Assembly: GCA_937913075.1 (NCBI GenBank) | Contig: CALEPU010000020.1 | Span: 1-24,818, forward strand | Reading direction: 5' to 3' | Length of the DNA: 24,818 nucleotides | Source of the DNA: an uncultured Clostridia bacterium | Lineage (GTDB): Bacteria > Bacillota > Clostridia > Christensenellales > CAG-138 | Notes under the pieces: generated by a model | Told to the model about the DNA's origin: nothing | Database searches by the model: none | What the model saw: only the letters and a program-made list of their open reading frames with translations | Part shown: in pieces, positions 7,461 to 14,802 of the stretch | Numbering within the stretch: the first letter of the stretch is position 1 | How the letters are laid out: the number at the start of each line of letters is the position of its first letter | Position numbers and translations under genes: made by a program

Positions 7461-8345
7461 TTATTCCTTCTTTGCGGGCTTTTTGAAAAATACTATCAGC
7501 GCCAGAGCGCTCAGTATGACCGCTCCCGCAACGACGCCTATTACAGTCCAAAGCTTGCTTCCGCCCTCATTGTCGCGCAGGTTTATTACGTCTGTCTTCT
7601 CGGGGGATATCGTCTGCCTTGCAACAGCGGTTTTGGTGCTCTCGCCGGGCGTCTGAGTTCCAACGCAGACATGAGTCGCAAGCACCTCATTGGGATCTAT
7701 CCTCTCGCCCGTAATGGGATCTAAAAGCCTTATCTCTTCAAGAAGGCTTGCGTTCTCGGGATCGTCGATACATATCCAGCCGTCCCAATGTCCGTAATAA
7801 TAGCCTATAAAGCCCCATTCGCGGCCCTTTTCATCCTTATAAACGGAGGAGAAGGTAACGTTCTCGCCGCTGTCGTTCAGCCAACCGTCGAATTTCACTG
7901 TGCCGCAGGGATAATCATAGAGCACCGCCGCTTTAATATCATGCCCTTCATCGGTATCCTTGTAGCATTCCTTGCCGTACTCGGCGTAAAAATCGTTATG
8001 GTCGTAGTATCTTGCGCTCTCCTCTATCTTGAACCAGCCTTCAAGCACCGCGCGCTCTATGTATCCCCATTCAGTTCCGTCCTCGGAAGCGTAGAACCAC
8101 TCGACGTAGAAGCTATCGCCCTTATCGACAGTCGCCTTCTGTTTTCCGTCCGGCTCGTCATAAATCGCAAGTCCTTCCTCGCCCCTTGGACCATATCGGG
8201 CGGGATCGCGGTAGTAACACTCCTCGCCGTGCTTCTCATAAAAGCTGCTGTTGGGCTCCAATATAACGTCGGCAAGCGCCGGCAGCGCAGCGAAAAGCAG
8301 CATTGCCGTCAGCAAAATCGCCAATGCTCTTATAAGCTTTTTCAT
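7461..8345 (-). CDS. secreted, membrane-anchored protein with two SH3-like repeats
   Basis: A 294-residue surface protein of unknown function. Residues 1 to about 25 form a Sec signal peptide (MKKLIRALAILLTAMLLFAA, then ALADV). The ectodomain holds two related repeats of about 85 residues, each starting with an FYxxxGxECY pattern and running through an IYD/LYD strand, a DGTEWGYI or KGREWGFI turn, and EGWFKIEE or DGWICIDD. This looks like duplicated bacterial SH3-type domains. A Thr/Pro/Glu linker follows, then a C-terminal transmembrane helix (WTVIGVVAGAVILSALALIV) and a Lys-rich tail. I chose ATG 8345, which has AAGGGAG 8 nt upstream, over an in-frame GTG at 8363 that overlaps it. It starts 14 nt after the 45-aa gene upstream, so the two are likely cotranscribed. 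A cell-wall contact role is inferred from architecture only. Confidence 0.85.
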   Translation of the reverse strand: MKKLIRALAILLTAMLLFAALPALADVILEPNSSFYEKHGEECYYRDPARYGPRGEEGLAIYDEPDGKQKATVDKGDSFYVEWFYASEDGTEWGYIERAVLEGWFKIEESARYYDHNDFYAEYGKECYKDTDEGHDIKAAVLYDYPCGTVKFDGWLNDSGENVTFSSVYKDEKGREWGFIGYYYGHWDGWICIDDPENASLLEEIRLLDPITGERIDPNEVLATHVCVGTQTPGESTKTAVARQTISPEKTDVINLRDNEGGSKLWTVIGVVAGAVILSALALIVFFKKPAKKE

Positions 8346-8359
8346 ATCATTATCTCCCT

Positions 8360-8497
8360 TCACCGTTGGTAGTCATTGTTCTGCGCCTCACGCCTGTGCT
8401 TTGCTTTGACGGCGCCGACGACTGCCAATGCAACGACGCCGGGTACGACGATAAACAGCAAAAACAGCAGCAGTACGATCAATATTGATTTTCCCAT
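8360..8497 (-). CDS. 45-residue membrane peptide
   Basis: A small gene below the usual length cut-off. ATG 8497 is preceded by a near-perfect AAGGAGG (8509-8503) five bases upstream. The product begins MGKSILIVLLLFLLFIVVPG, has one long hydrophobic helix (about residues 4-30), and ends in a charged tail (KAKHRREAQNNDYQR). The TGA stop lies 14 nt before the start of the SH3-repeat gene, so translation of the two may be coupled. No known family recognised. The strong ribosome site, hydrophobic codons without interruption and tight spacing argue it is real. Confidence 0.72.
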   Translation of the reverse strand: MGKSILIVLLLFLLFIVVPGVVALAVVGAVKAKHRREAQNNDYQR

Positions 8498-8581
8498 TCA
8501 GTCCTCCTTATTATTTGCATCGTTATTTTCTCTGCGCCTGCGTACAGCGCGCAGTATCAAGAGAGCTTCGCGGCTGCCCTC

Positions 8582-8612
8582 ATTATAAAATTTATATCAG
8601 GCAATTCAGCAA
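8582..8612 (-). promoter_or_regulatory. weak promoter candidate for the 45-aa/SH3 gene pair
   Basis: TATAAT on the minus strand at 8587-8582 has only TTGCTG at a long 19-nt spacing as a -35. It overlaps the end of the upstream membrane gene. The leader that would follow contains a hairpin at 8532-8554 (CTGCGC with GCGCAG, plus an inner CTG/CAG pairing) before the ribosome site at 8509-8503. Confidence 0.35.
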
Positions 8613-8948
8613 AAGCCCCATGCCGTAGGAAAAGGCGTTTGCCGTAAGCGAGATAAAAAACGGAAGCCTTTTTGCGGTGCAGCGGCGGTAAATGAGCCAC
8701 TCGACAACGACAGCCGAAAGCTCGAGTATGAGCACCGCAAGAGGCATGACAGCCGATTTGCCGTTTGCCGCCAGCCAAGCGCTTATGAGCGTGTGAATAA
8801 GCACCACGGGCGGATTTGTGACTGCGTTTGCAAGCGCGCAGACCGCAAGCTCCCGCCCGCCGAACCGCCATACGAGCGCACAAAAGGGCAGCTCGAAAGC
8901 CTCCGTCAGCAGCAGCGAGAGGGCAAGCGCGCTCCAAAGCCCTTCCAT
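8592..8948 (-). CDS. small polytopic membrane protein
   Basis: A 118-residue, very hydrophobic protein with about four predicted membrane helices (around residues 2-26, 33-58, 66-87 and 96-117). The second half carries a VVVEWLIYRR segment at the cytoplasmic-looking edge of a helix. The ATG at 8948 immediately follows the stop codon of the MFS gene (TAA then ATG) and has GGAAGGGG 8 nt upstream, so it is translated in step with the transporter. No family recognised with confidence; similar small membrane proteins with a conserved acidic residue in the third helix occur in Clostridia. The partnership with the MFS protein is inferred from spacing alone. Confidence 0.75.
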   Translation of the reverse strand: MEGLWSALALSLLLTEAFELPFCALVWRFGGRELAVCALANAVTNPPVVLIHTLISAWLAANGKSAVMPLAVLILELSAVVVEWLIYRRCTAKRLPFFISLTANAFSYGMGLLLNCLI

Positions 8949-10061
8949 TTATTTAGCCCCTTCCGCAGCGCGATGCCTGGGCTCGAATTTAAGCCCAACA
9001 AGCAGCAGCGCAAGCGAAAGCGCTATTAAAAGCGCGTATGAAAGGCGAGGCAGCATAGCCGTATCCACGCCCATGAACCTCGGCACACAGCCTATAAACA
9101 GCCCGAAGGTCAAAAGCCCGAAGGCAAAACCCTTAGCGCCCTTTAACAGCCTTGCCGCGGCAAAAAGCGTTATCGGCATAGTCATATTGAACAGCAGCAG
9201 AGCTATGAGCCTTGCTGCGGCGCCGGTCGAAAGCGAGACGCCGAACAGCGCGATAACGGCACAGGGCACGAGCGAAAATACCGAGGTCTTGCGCGGGCCG
9301 ACGCAGTCCATTATAAAGCCGCCCAATGCCTTGCCGCCCGCGACGCAGAGCACTGTTGCAGAGCCCGGCATCGAGGGTATCGCAAAGCATTCCGTCGCAC
9401 CGATGAACGACCGCAGTATGACCACCGCCGTCAAACAGCAAAGGGCTAAAAGCCCTCCCCTCGGCATTGAAAGCGAAGGCGCCGCGCCTTTATAAGAGGC
9501 AGTCTCTTCAAGCTCGGCAAAGGCGCCTGCCGAACGTAGCCTCTTATCAAACGCCGCAAAGCCAATAACGCCCGCAAGCAGTGCGAAAATACCTACGAAT
9601 ATGAGCCCGCCCTTAACGAAAATCAGAGCGTCCGCAGTACCGCAGTAAAGACCGACAGCTCCGGTGCTGACGAAAATGCCAAGATCCCTTGCCCTTTCGC
9701 CGTCATCCATGAGCACGCTGTAGCCCGCGCCGGCGTGAAATGCGCCGTTGCCGAGCCCCGCTATAACGGCTGCCGCTATCGGCACGGTGTGGAAGAACCA
9801 AGAAGCTCCGAGCAATAAGCAGCCGGCGGCGGCGACAGCAAGCCCGTTGCCCAGTCTGTCCGCAAGCGCGCCTATCGGAGCCTGCCCCGCAAAAGCGCAG
9901 GCGTTGTATAGCACCATAGCGTGCCAAGCCTTCTCCCCGCCCGATATGCAGCCGAAAAAAAGAACGGCACAGTACATATCCACCATCAGATGCACGGCGG
10001 AGAGCACGGCCGTTTTGAGCCTCAAATACCTATTGAAATCAAAGCTTTTGTATGATCCCAT
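8949..10061 (-). CDS. MFS-type transporter
   Basis: About 370 residues with roughly twelve hydrophobic helices, resembling the major facilitator superfamily. APIGALADRLGNGLA corresponds to the loop between helices 2 and 3, and a similar GGFIMDCVGPRKTS motif lies in the second half. ATG 10061 overlaps the comB stop by 23 nt and lacks a convincing ribosome site, so expression may depend on translational coupling; a later TTG or ATG start is possible. An upstream in-frame extension to 10196 lies within comB and reads as low-quality sequence, so I excluded it. Substrate unknown. The position between comB and a small membrane gene suggests export or import of a compound linked to ComB, but this is only inference. 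Confidence 0.8.
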   Translation of the reverse strand: MGSYKSFDFNRYLRLKTAVLSAVHLMVDMYCAVLFFGCISGGEKAWHAMVLYNACAFAGQAPIGALADRLGNGLAVAAAGCLLLGASWFFHTVPIAAAVIAGLGNGAFHAGAGYSVLMDDGERARDLGIFVSTGAVGLYCGTADALIFVKGGLIFVGIFALLAGVIGFAAFDKRLRSAGAFAELEETASYKGAAPSLSMPRGGLLALCCLTAVVILRSFIGATECFAIPSMPGSATVLCVAGGKALGGFIMDCVGPRKTSVFSLVPCAVIALFGVSLSTGAAARLIALLLFNMTMPITLFAAARLLKGAKGFAFGLLTFGLFIGCVPRFMGVDTAMLPRLSYALLIALSLALLLVGLKFEPRHRAAEGAK

Positions 10062-10761
10062 CCCTGTAAACGGGCACCGTGTCGGTGGCGTCCTCCTCGA
10101 AGCAGAAATCCACGTCCTCCTCAAAGCCCAGGCGCAGCAGCCTCGCGCAGTGGAAGGTCTTTTTGATATCGAAGCTGCCGTCGCGCATATCGGCATACAG
10201 CTTCTCGCATATCAATGCCATATCGCTGAGGTCGCCCTCGGCAAAATCGGCATAGTAATGCATTGCGTCTATTATCGCGCCTGCGGTGCAAAGATCGTCG
10301 GCGGAGGGCTGATGCTCCGTCCCCGCGCACACGATCAGCACGTCGTCTCCGCGCGCAGCCGCCGCCTTTGCAACGGCAGTGCGGTTTATCATCGCGCCGA
10401 GCATTACCATGTCTGCGCTGCGTACACTGTGTATAGCGCCGGTGCCGTTGGTGGTGGAAACTATGACCGTCTTGTTTTTTACAGCTCTGCCAAGGTATTC
10501 CTTGGGCGAGTTGCCGAGGTCGAAGCCGGATATCTTTATCCCTCCGCGCTCGCCGCCGAGCACACACTCCCTCTGCCCCAATCTGCCGGCTATCGCAACG
10601 GCGTCGCCCGCGTCAACAGTCGGCACTATCTTATCCGCACCGCCGTTCAGCGCGCATATCATGCAGGTCGTTGCCCGCAGTACGTCCACGACTATTACCG
10701 TCGTGTTGTAGAGGTGATTGTCGGTTTGCTTGCCATAGTAGGGCAGCACGTCTATTTTCAT
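10039..10761 (-). CDS. comB: 2-phosphosulfolactate phosphatase family protein (ComB-like)
   Basis: ComB hydrolyses 2-phosphosulfolactate to sulfolactate and phosphate, first known from methanogen coenzyme M synthesis and also present in many bacteria. The 240-residue protein matches the family: IVVDVLRATT near residue 23, GERGGIKISGFDLGNSP around 70-86, STTNGTGAIH near 102, and a CAGTEHQPSADD segment near 145. ATG 10761 has AAAGGTG about 10 nt upstream and a sigma-A-like promoter at 10794-10822. The MFS gene overlaps its 3' end. Coenzyme M synthesis is not expected in Clostridia and no comA or comC is in the window, so the true substrate may be another phosphosulfonate. Confidence 0.88.
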   Translation of the reverse strand: MKIDVLPYYGKQTDNHLYNTTVIVVDVLRATTCMICALNGGADKIVPTVDAGDAVAIAGRLGQRECVLGGERGGIKISGFDLGNSPKEYLGRAVKNKTVIVSTTNGTGAIHSVRSADMVMLGAMINRTAVAKAAAARGDDVLIVCAGTEHQPSADDLCTAGAIIDAMHYYADFAEGDLSDMALICEKLYADMRDGSFDIKKTFHCARLLRLGFEEDVDFCFEEDATDTVPVYRDGIIQKL

Positions 10762-10793
10762 AGTAATATCGCACCTTTCATGCTGTTGATGCG

Positions 10794-10822
10794 ATTATAT
10801 CACAGTTGCGGTGCTATTGCAA
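10794..10822 (-). promoter_or_regulatory. comB promoter
   Basis: Minus strand TTGCAA (10822-10817), a 17-nt spacer and a perfect TATAAT (10799-10794). It lies over the last codons of the upstream small lipoprotein gene, just after that gene's intrinsic terminator. Confidence 0.65.
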
Positions 10823-11018
10823 ATTCCGTGTCCTGCAAAAAAGCCCTTCGCATATAATACCTGCGAGGGGCACAAAAGGCTGCAGTGAAGTACAGCGTTT
10901 CAAGCTCCTCCGGCGTATGATACTCCGGCTTGTAACGCCAATCGCTCTTTATTATTCCGCAGCCGGAAAAGGTCAAGATAGCTATCAAAACAAATGCAGT
11001 AATACTGCGAAGCTTCAT
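10800..11018 (-). CDS. small putative lipoprotein
   Basis: A 72-residue product with a signal peptide and a lipobox-like site (MKLRSITAFVLIAILTFSGC, acceptor Cys20; Phe at -3 is not ideal). About 50 residues of mature protein follow, with no known domain. ATG 11018 has GGGAGG 8 nt upstream and a strong promoter at 11075-11103, so it is very probably expressed. Oddly, a strong rho-independent terminator (10837-10871) lies inside the last 20 codons of the frame, and the comB promoter overlaps the end. The C-terminal third may therefore be read-through after loss of an earlier stop codon. Function unknown. Confidence 0.65.
   Translation of the reverse strand: MKLRSITAFVLIAILTFSGCGIIKSDWRYKPEYHTPEELETLYFTAAFCAPRRYYMRRAFLQDTEFAIAPQL
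10837..10871 (-). terminator. rho-independent terminator inside the lipoprotein frame
   Basis: On the minus strand GCCCCTCGCA (10871-10862), a 9-nt loop and TGCGAAGGGC (10852-10843) form a 10-bp stem with one G-U pair, followed directly by six T residues (10842-10837). It separates the small lipoprotein from comB. Confidence 0.85.
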
Positions 11019-11074
11019 ATAATAGACCTCCCGTTTGCGTGCGGCTAATCGCCGCCTCGGTTTCCATTGAGGTC

Positions 11075-11103
11075 ATAATACCATGCTATCATCGGTTTGT
11101 CAA
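11075..11103 (-). promoter_or_regulatory. strong promoter of the small lipoprotein gene
   Basis: Minus strand TTGACA (11103-11098), a 17-nt spacer and TATTAT (11080-11075). The leader of about 50 nt contains a small hairpin, GCGGC with GCCGC at 11041-11055, ahead of the ribosome site. Confidence 0.85.
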
Positions 11104-11133
11104 TATATATTTATCGTAACACAGCTATTAATT

Positions 11134-11649
11134 TCACATAATTCTAATGAGCAGTATCCCGACTGCCGCGCCGACCGCGCCGGATATGAGCGCCGCAGGC
11201 AGCGCATGACGGGTCTTATTTACTCCCGCCGCGCCGAAGTAGACCGCCATTGTGTAGAATATGGTTTCCGTCGAGCCGACCATAACAGAAGCCGCTCTGC
11301 CGGTTGCGCTGTCCGCTCCGCAGACGAGCATAGTATCGCGCAGCATAGCAAGCGAAGCCGAGCCCGAGAAGGGGCGCAGTATCAAAAGCGGTGCAAGCTC
11401 GGAATCTATGCCTGCTTTTGCAAGAGCCGGCGCAAGGGCTCTTGTCAGAATGTCGAGCGCGCCCGACCCCCGCAGCACGCTTATTGCCGCAAGCATTGCC
11501 GCTAAGCTCGGCAGTATGGAGACAAGCTCCGGCAAAGCCTGCCCCGCTCCTTCAACAAACGCCTTATAAATATTGACTTTTTTGACAACGGCATAGACGA
11601 GCAGCAGCACAATGCCGCAAGGGACCGCAAGCTCCGCCGTCTTCCTCAT
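11134..11649 (-). CDS. spmB: spore maturation protein B
   Basis: Integral membrane protein of the nucleoside-recognition (gate) family, needed with SpmA for dehydration of the spore core in Bacillus. Its 171 residues include several helices and the family segments LRPFSGSASLAML and STETIFYTMAVYFGAAGV. The start ATG at 11649 overlaps the spmA stop by 4 nt, giving coupled translation. It is the last gene of the parA-to-spmB series; no clear terminator follows before the lipoprotein promoter. Its presence supports an endospore-forming host. Confidence 0.93.
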   Translation of the reverse strand: MRKTAELAVPCGIVLLLVYAVVKKVNIYKAFVEGAGQALPELVSILPSLAAMLAAISVLRGSGALDILTRALAPALAKAGIDSELAPLLILRPFSGSASLAMLRDTMLVCGADSATGRAASVMVGSTETIFYTMAVYFGAAGVNKTRHALPAALISGAVGAAVGILLIRIM

Positions 11650-12236
11650 GCCTGCGTCCTTCTTGCCGAAAGCCTTGGCTTTTTTGCCACCGCCAGGAGC
11701 TTACAGCTAAATATCGCCGCCGCTGCTGCGGCTATTGAGGCAATGAACGTCGGCAGTACGATATCGTAAGGGTTTTCGGAGCCGCACGCTGTCCGCAGCG
11801 CGATAACCGTTGTCGGCAGCAGCTCCACAGCGGATGAATTCAGCGCAATGAACATACACATATCGTCGCTTGCGATGCCGTCGCCTCGGCTCAAAAGCTT
11901 CATTGCCGCAACTCCGAAGGGCGTCGCCGCATTGCCGAGCCCGAAGAAATTGGCGGCAAGGTTGAGCGTTATCGGAGCCATTGCCGCGCCTGCGTTGGGC
12001 ATGAGACGACCCAGCGGCTTTTGCACAGCCTTTGCGAGCCTGTCAATAAGCCCCGCCTCCTTTGCGATATTCATAAGCCCCATCCAAAGCATATAAGCAC
12101 CTGCAAGCGACAAAGTCAGCTCAACAGCCTGCGAGCAGCCCGAAAGCAGCGCCGCAAGCGCCTCTGCTCCCTGCCCGTCCGCAATATAAAATGCAATGCC
12201 GATGGCTGTCATCCCGCCGAAGATCCACATCATCAT
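11646..12236 (-). CDS. spmA: spore maturation protein A
   Basis: Partner of SpmB in spore core dehydration. The 196 residues contain the family hallmark NLAANFFGLGNAATPFG (about 94-110) and MCMFIALNSSAVELLPTT, within a polytopic membrane protein ending in a basic tail. The likely start is the ATG triplet at 12236, 47 nt after the rsmI stop, but no Shine-Dalgarno sequence is visible before it, so the start or its regulation is uncertain. It sits in one direction with rsmI, trmN6-like and parAB upstream and no promoter was seen between them. Confidence 0.93.
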   Translation of the reverse strand: MMMWIFGGMTAIGIAFYIADGQGAEALAALLSGCSQAVELTLSLAGAYMLWMGLMNIAKEAGLIDRLAKAVQKPLGRLMPNAGAAMAPITLNLAANFFGLGNAATPFGVAAMKLLSRGDGIASDDMCMFIALNSSAVELLPTTVIALRTACGSENPYDIVLPTFIASIAAAAAAIFSCKLLAVAKKPRLSARRTQA

Positions 12237-12283
12237 GCTGTGATTTTATGTGTGTCGGCGGCGTAATATGTTGAAATGAAAGC

Positions 12284-13198
12284 TTATTTGCTGTTTTTGA
12301 GCTCCGTTGCCCGCTCATACGCCTCGCTCTTGGGCATATCGAGCATCAGCGCTGCCTGCTTAGCTGCGTCCTTTGCGCTCATTCCGCCTTCAAGCAGTCT
12401 TAACAGCATATCGTCGAGCGACTCCGTTTGCGCTTCATCGTCCTCCGTTTTGCCCGCTGTCGTTATCACGCACTCGCCCTTAGGCGGTTCTTTTGCAAAG
12501 CGTTCGGCAAGCTCGGAAAGAGAACCGCGTACCGTCTGTTCAAAATGCTTTGTGATCTCTCGTGACACCGCCGCCTGTCTGTCGCCTAACAGCCTTTTAA
12601 GCTCTTCGAGCGTGTCAGCAACGCGGTAAGGGCTCTCATAGATCACTATCGTCGCCGAAACACGCTTGAGCTCCGCGATAAACTCTGCACGCTCCTTGTT
12701 TTCTCTCGGCAGGAAGCCCACAAAATAGACCCTGCGCGTAGGCAGTCCGCTCAATATCGCCGCCGTCAGCGAAGCCGAAGCCCCTGGCAGCACCTCAAAT
12801 TCAAGCCCTTGCTCGATGAAATGCCTGACTATCCGCTCGCCGGGATCGGATATTCCCGGCATGCCTGCGTCCGATACGTAGGCAACGGCGCTCCCTTCGC
12901 GGACGAGCTCGGCTATTTTTTCGGCTGCCGCCTGCTCGTTATGGGTGTGCGCCGCATAGAGCCTTTTGCCTTTAATGCCGAGTTTTTCGAGCAGCGAGCG
13001 GGTATTTCTCGTGTCCTCACAGAAAATCGCGTCGCAATTCGCAAGCGTACTTTCAACACGCTTGGTTATGTCGCCCATGTTTCCGATAGGCGTTGCGCAA
13101 AGATACAGCTTTGCTTTGAGCGCCGTGTTGTTGTCAAAGCCTTCGGCTGTCTCCGCAAATTCGTTTTCCGAGTTTGTTCTTATGTTCCCGTCAATCAT
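12284..13198 (-). CDS. rsmI: 16S rRNA (cytidine1402-2'-O)-methyltransferase
   Basis: RsmI methylates the ribose of C1402 in the 16S rRNA decoding centre using SAM. The tetrapyrrole methylase fold is clear: LYLCATPIGNMGDIT (about 31-45), FCEDTRNTRSLL, AYVSDAGMPGISDPG and LPGASASLTAAILSGLP. The 304-residue length includes an acidic N-terminal extension of about 28 residues before the core and a C-terminal RsmI helix-turn-helix segment with the pattern MSAKDAAKQAALML. The ATG at 13198 has AGGA 6-7 nt upstream and overlaps the upstream methyltransferase stop by 8 nt. Confidence 0.96.
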   Translation of the reverse strand: MIDGNIRTNSENEFAETAEGFDNNTALKAKLYLCATPIGNMGDITKRVESTLANCDAIFCEDTRNTRSLLEKLGIKGKRLYAAHTHNEQAAAEKIAELVREGSAVAYVSDAGMPGISDPGERIVRHFIEQGLEFEVLPGASASLTAAILSGLPTRRVYFVGFLPRENKERAEFIAELKRVSATIVIYESPYRVADTLEELKRLLGDRQAAVSREITKHFEQTVRGSLSELAERFAKEPPKGECVITTAGKTEDDEAQTESLDDMLLRLLEGGMSAKDAAKQAALMLDMPKSEAYERATELKNSK

Positions 13199-13940
13199 AT
13201 TCGTTCCTGTGGTAGATAGCGTTCACTTCATCGGTATAGCTCCCGTCTTTATTGCAGACGGTAAGCTGTTTTTCCATTTTCAGCCCCGGCGCAGCGCCCT
13301 TTTTAGCCTCTATAAGCGCAAGGTACGGAGGCTTGTCCTCAGTGCTTGCCACAAGGCGCAGGCGTTTCGGCTCCATATTGTTGTTTTTGAGTGCTGCAAA
13401 TGCCTCCGAAAGCCTCGCGGCGGGACAGCAAAAGAAGAACTTGCCGCCGTATTTTATAAACGTTGCGGCGCTTTTTACAAGCTCCTCCATGGTGCATGCC
13501 GTGTCATGCGTCGCCGCGCCCTTGAATTCGCCATCGCCCTTTTGCGATACTATCCCGCTCTCTTTCTTGTAATACGGCGGATTGCTGACTGCGCAATCGA
13601 ATTTTCCTCTGCCGAGCGACTCGTGTGCTGTGCGCATATCGCCCTCGAATACTTCGATATCCTGACCGTTCATTTCTATTGAGCGTCGCGCCATATCGCA
13701 TTGCTCGGGCTGTATCTCAACGGCGGTCAGCTTCGCTCCCGTGCGTCCGTTCAGCAGTATCGCTATAACGCCCGTTCCCGTGCCGAGGTCTATTATCCTG
13801 TCCCTTGCGGAGGCGGTAACAAAACCGGTCAGCAGTATAGAATCCGTGCCGAGCCTGAAGCCGCGTTCCGATTGTATTATCCGCAGCCCCCTATATTGCA
13901 GATCCTCTATCCGTTCCCCGTTTTTGAGCTTCTCACTCAT
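13191..13940 (-). CDS. tRNA1(Val) (adenine37-N6)-methyltransferase-like protein
   Basis: SAM-dependent N6-adenine methyltransferase of the TrmN6/YfiC group (YabB in Bacillus). It has 249 residues. FRLGTDSILL (28-37) is a family marker, IIDLGTGTGVIAILL (49-63) is the SAM site, and SNPPYY (119-124) is the NPPY catalytic motif. The start ATGAGTGA overlaps the parB stop by 8 nt. In many Firmicutes this gene pairs with rsmI, as it does here. The exact tRNA target is inferred from family membership. Confidence 0.9.
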   Translation of the reverse strand: MSEKLKNGERIEDLQYRGLRIIQSERGFRLGTDSILLTGFVTASARDRIIDLGTGTGVIAILLNGRTGAKLTAVEIQPEQCDMARRSIEMNGQDIEVFEGDMRTAHESLGRGKFDCAVSNPPYYKKESGIVSQKGDGEFKGAATHDTACTMEELVKSAATFIKYGGKFFFCCPAARLSEAFAALKNNNMEPKRLRLVASTEDKPPYLALIEAKKGAAPGLKMEKQLTVCNKDGSYTDEVNAIYHRNEYD

Positions 13941-14802
13941 CTTCGCCCATTATGCGCGCAAAAATCTCCTGCAAGCCGTCGTTTGTGAAGTAGTCTATGA
14001 CAATCTTGCCCTTATTTTCGTCACCCTGAATATCGACCTTCGTACCAAGGCGCTCGCGCATACGGCTTCTTGCCGCCGCAAGGTCGTTGGAAAGCCTTTT
14101 TGATTTGCGCGGGCGCTTGGCAAGCTCTGCAAGCGTCATCGCTTTTTTGACCTGCTCCTCAGTCTCCCTGACTGACCAGCCCGATTTTGCGCATTTTTCC
14201 GCAGTTTTTTCAAGCAGCGCATCGTCCGTTATTGCGCCTAATACCCTTGCATGACCGGGCAGTATGCTGCCGCTTCGGAGGAAATCCTGCACGCTCTGGG
14301 GCATAGAAAGCAACCGTACCGAATTTGCTATCGCAGGTCTGCTCTTTGAAAGGCGCTTTGCTACCTCCTCCTGCGTCAGATCGTGCTGTTTCATAAGGAA
14401 GCTTATTGCCGCCGCCTCTTCAATGGGGTTGAGGTTCTCGCGCTGTATGTTCTCTATAAGCGCTACCTCCATCACCTCTCTGTCGTCCATATCTCGAACG
14501 ATTACCGGCACTTCACGAACGCCCGCGATCCTTGCGGCGCGGAAACGCCTTTCGCCCGCAATAATAGTGTACCGTTCGCCTTTCTTCTTTACTATAAGCG
14601 GCTGAACAATACCGTGCTGTTCTATGGAATGAGCAAGCTCCCGTAGCTTTTCCTCGTCAAACTGTTTCCTCGGCTGGCCCGGATTATTGTCCACAAGGTC
14701 TATGTCTACCGTTCGCACAGTATCGTTTTCAGTCTGCTCAAATCCGACTATCAGCGCGTCGAGCCCCCTGCCCAACGCTCTGCCCTTCTTATTTGTTTCC
14801 AT
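13933..14802 (-). CDS. parB: chromosome partitioning protein ParB (Spo0J)
   Basis: CTP-dependent DNA clamp that loads at parS and organises the origin region with ParA and SMC. From ATG 14802 it has 289 residues. The N-terminus GRALGRGLDALI is the ParA-activating tail. The CTP-binding motifs are GERRFRAAR (83-91) and ENIQRENLNPIEEA (117-130), and the parS-reading helix-turn-helix is at about 142-163 (LTQEEVAKRLSKSRPAIANS). A start 24 nt earlier is possible but is a TTG inside parA. It overlaps parA by 14 nt. It differs from the second ParB-like gene, noc, in carrying the full ParA-activating tail. Confidence 0.96.
   Translation of the reverse strand: METNKKGRALGRGLDALIVGFEQTENDTVRTVDIDLVDNNPGQPRKQFDEEKLRELAHSIEQHGIVQPLIVKKKGERYTIIAGERRFRAARIAGVREVPVIVRDMDDREVMEVALIENIQRENLNPIEEAAAISFLMKQHDLTQEEVAKRLSKSRPAIANSVRLLSMPQSVQDFLRSGSILPGHARVLGAITDDALLEKTAEKCAKSGWSVRETEEQVKKAMTLAELAKRPRKSKRLSNDLAAARSRMRERLGTKVDIQGDENKGKIVIDYFTNDGLQEIFARIMGEDE

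Noticed and set aside
9748..10857. A 369-codon plus-strand frame opposite the MFS gene and comB
   Set aside because: Opposite strand shows recognised families; this frame has no ribosome site and no known pattern.
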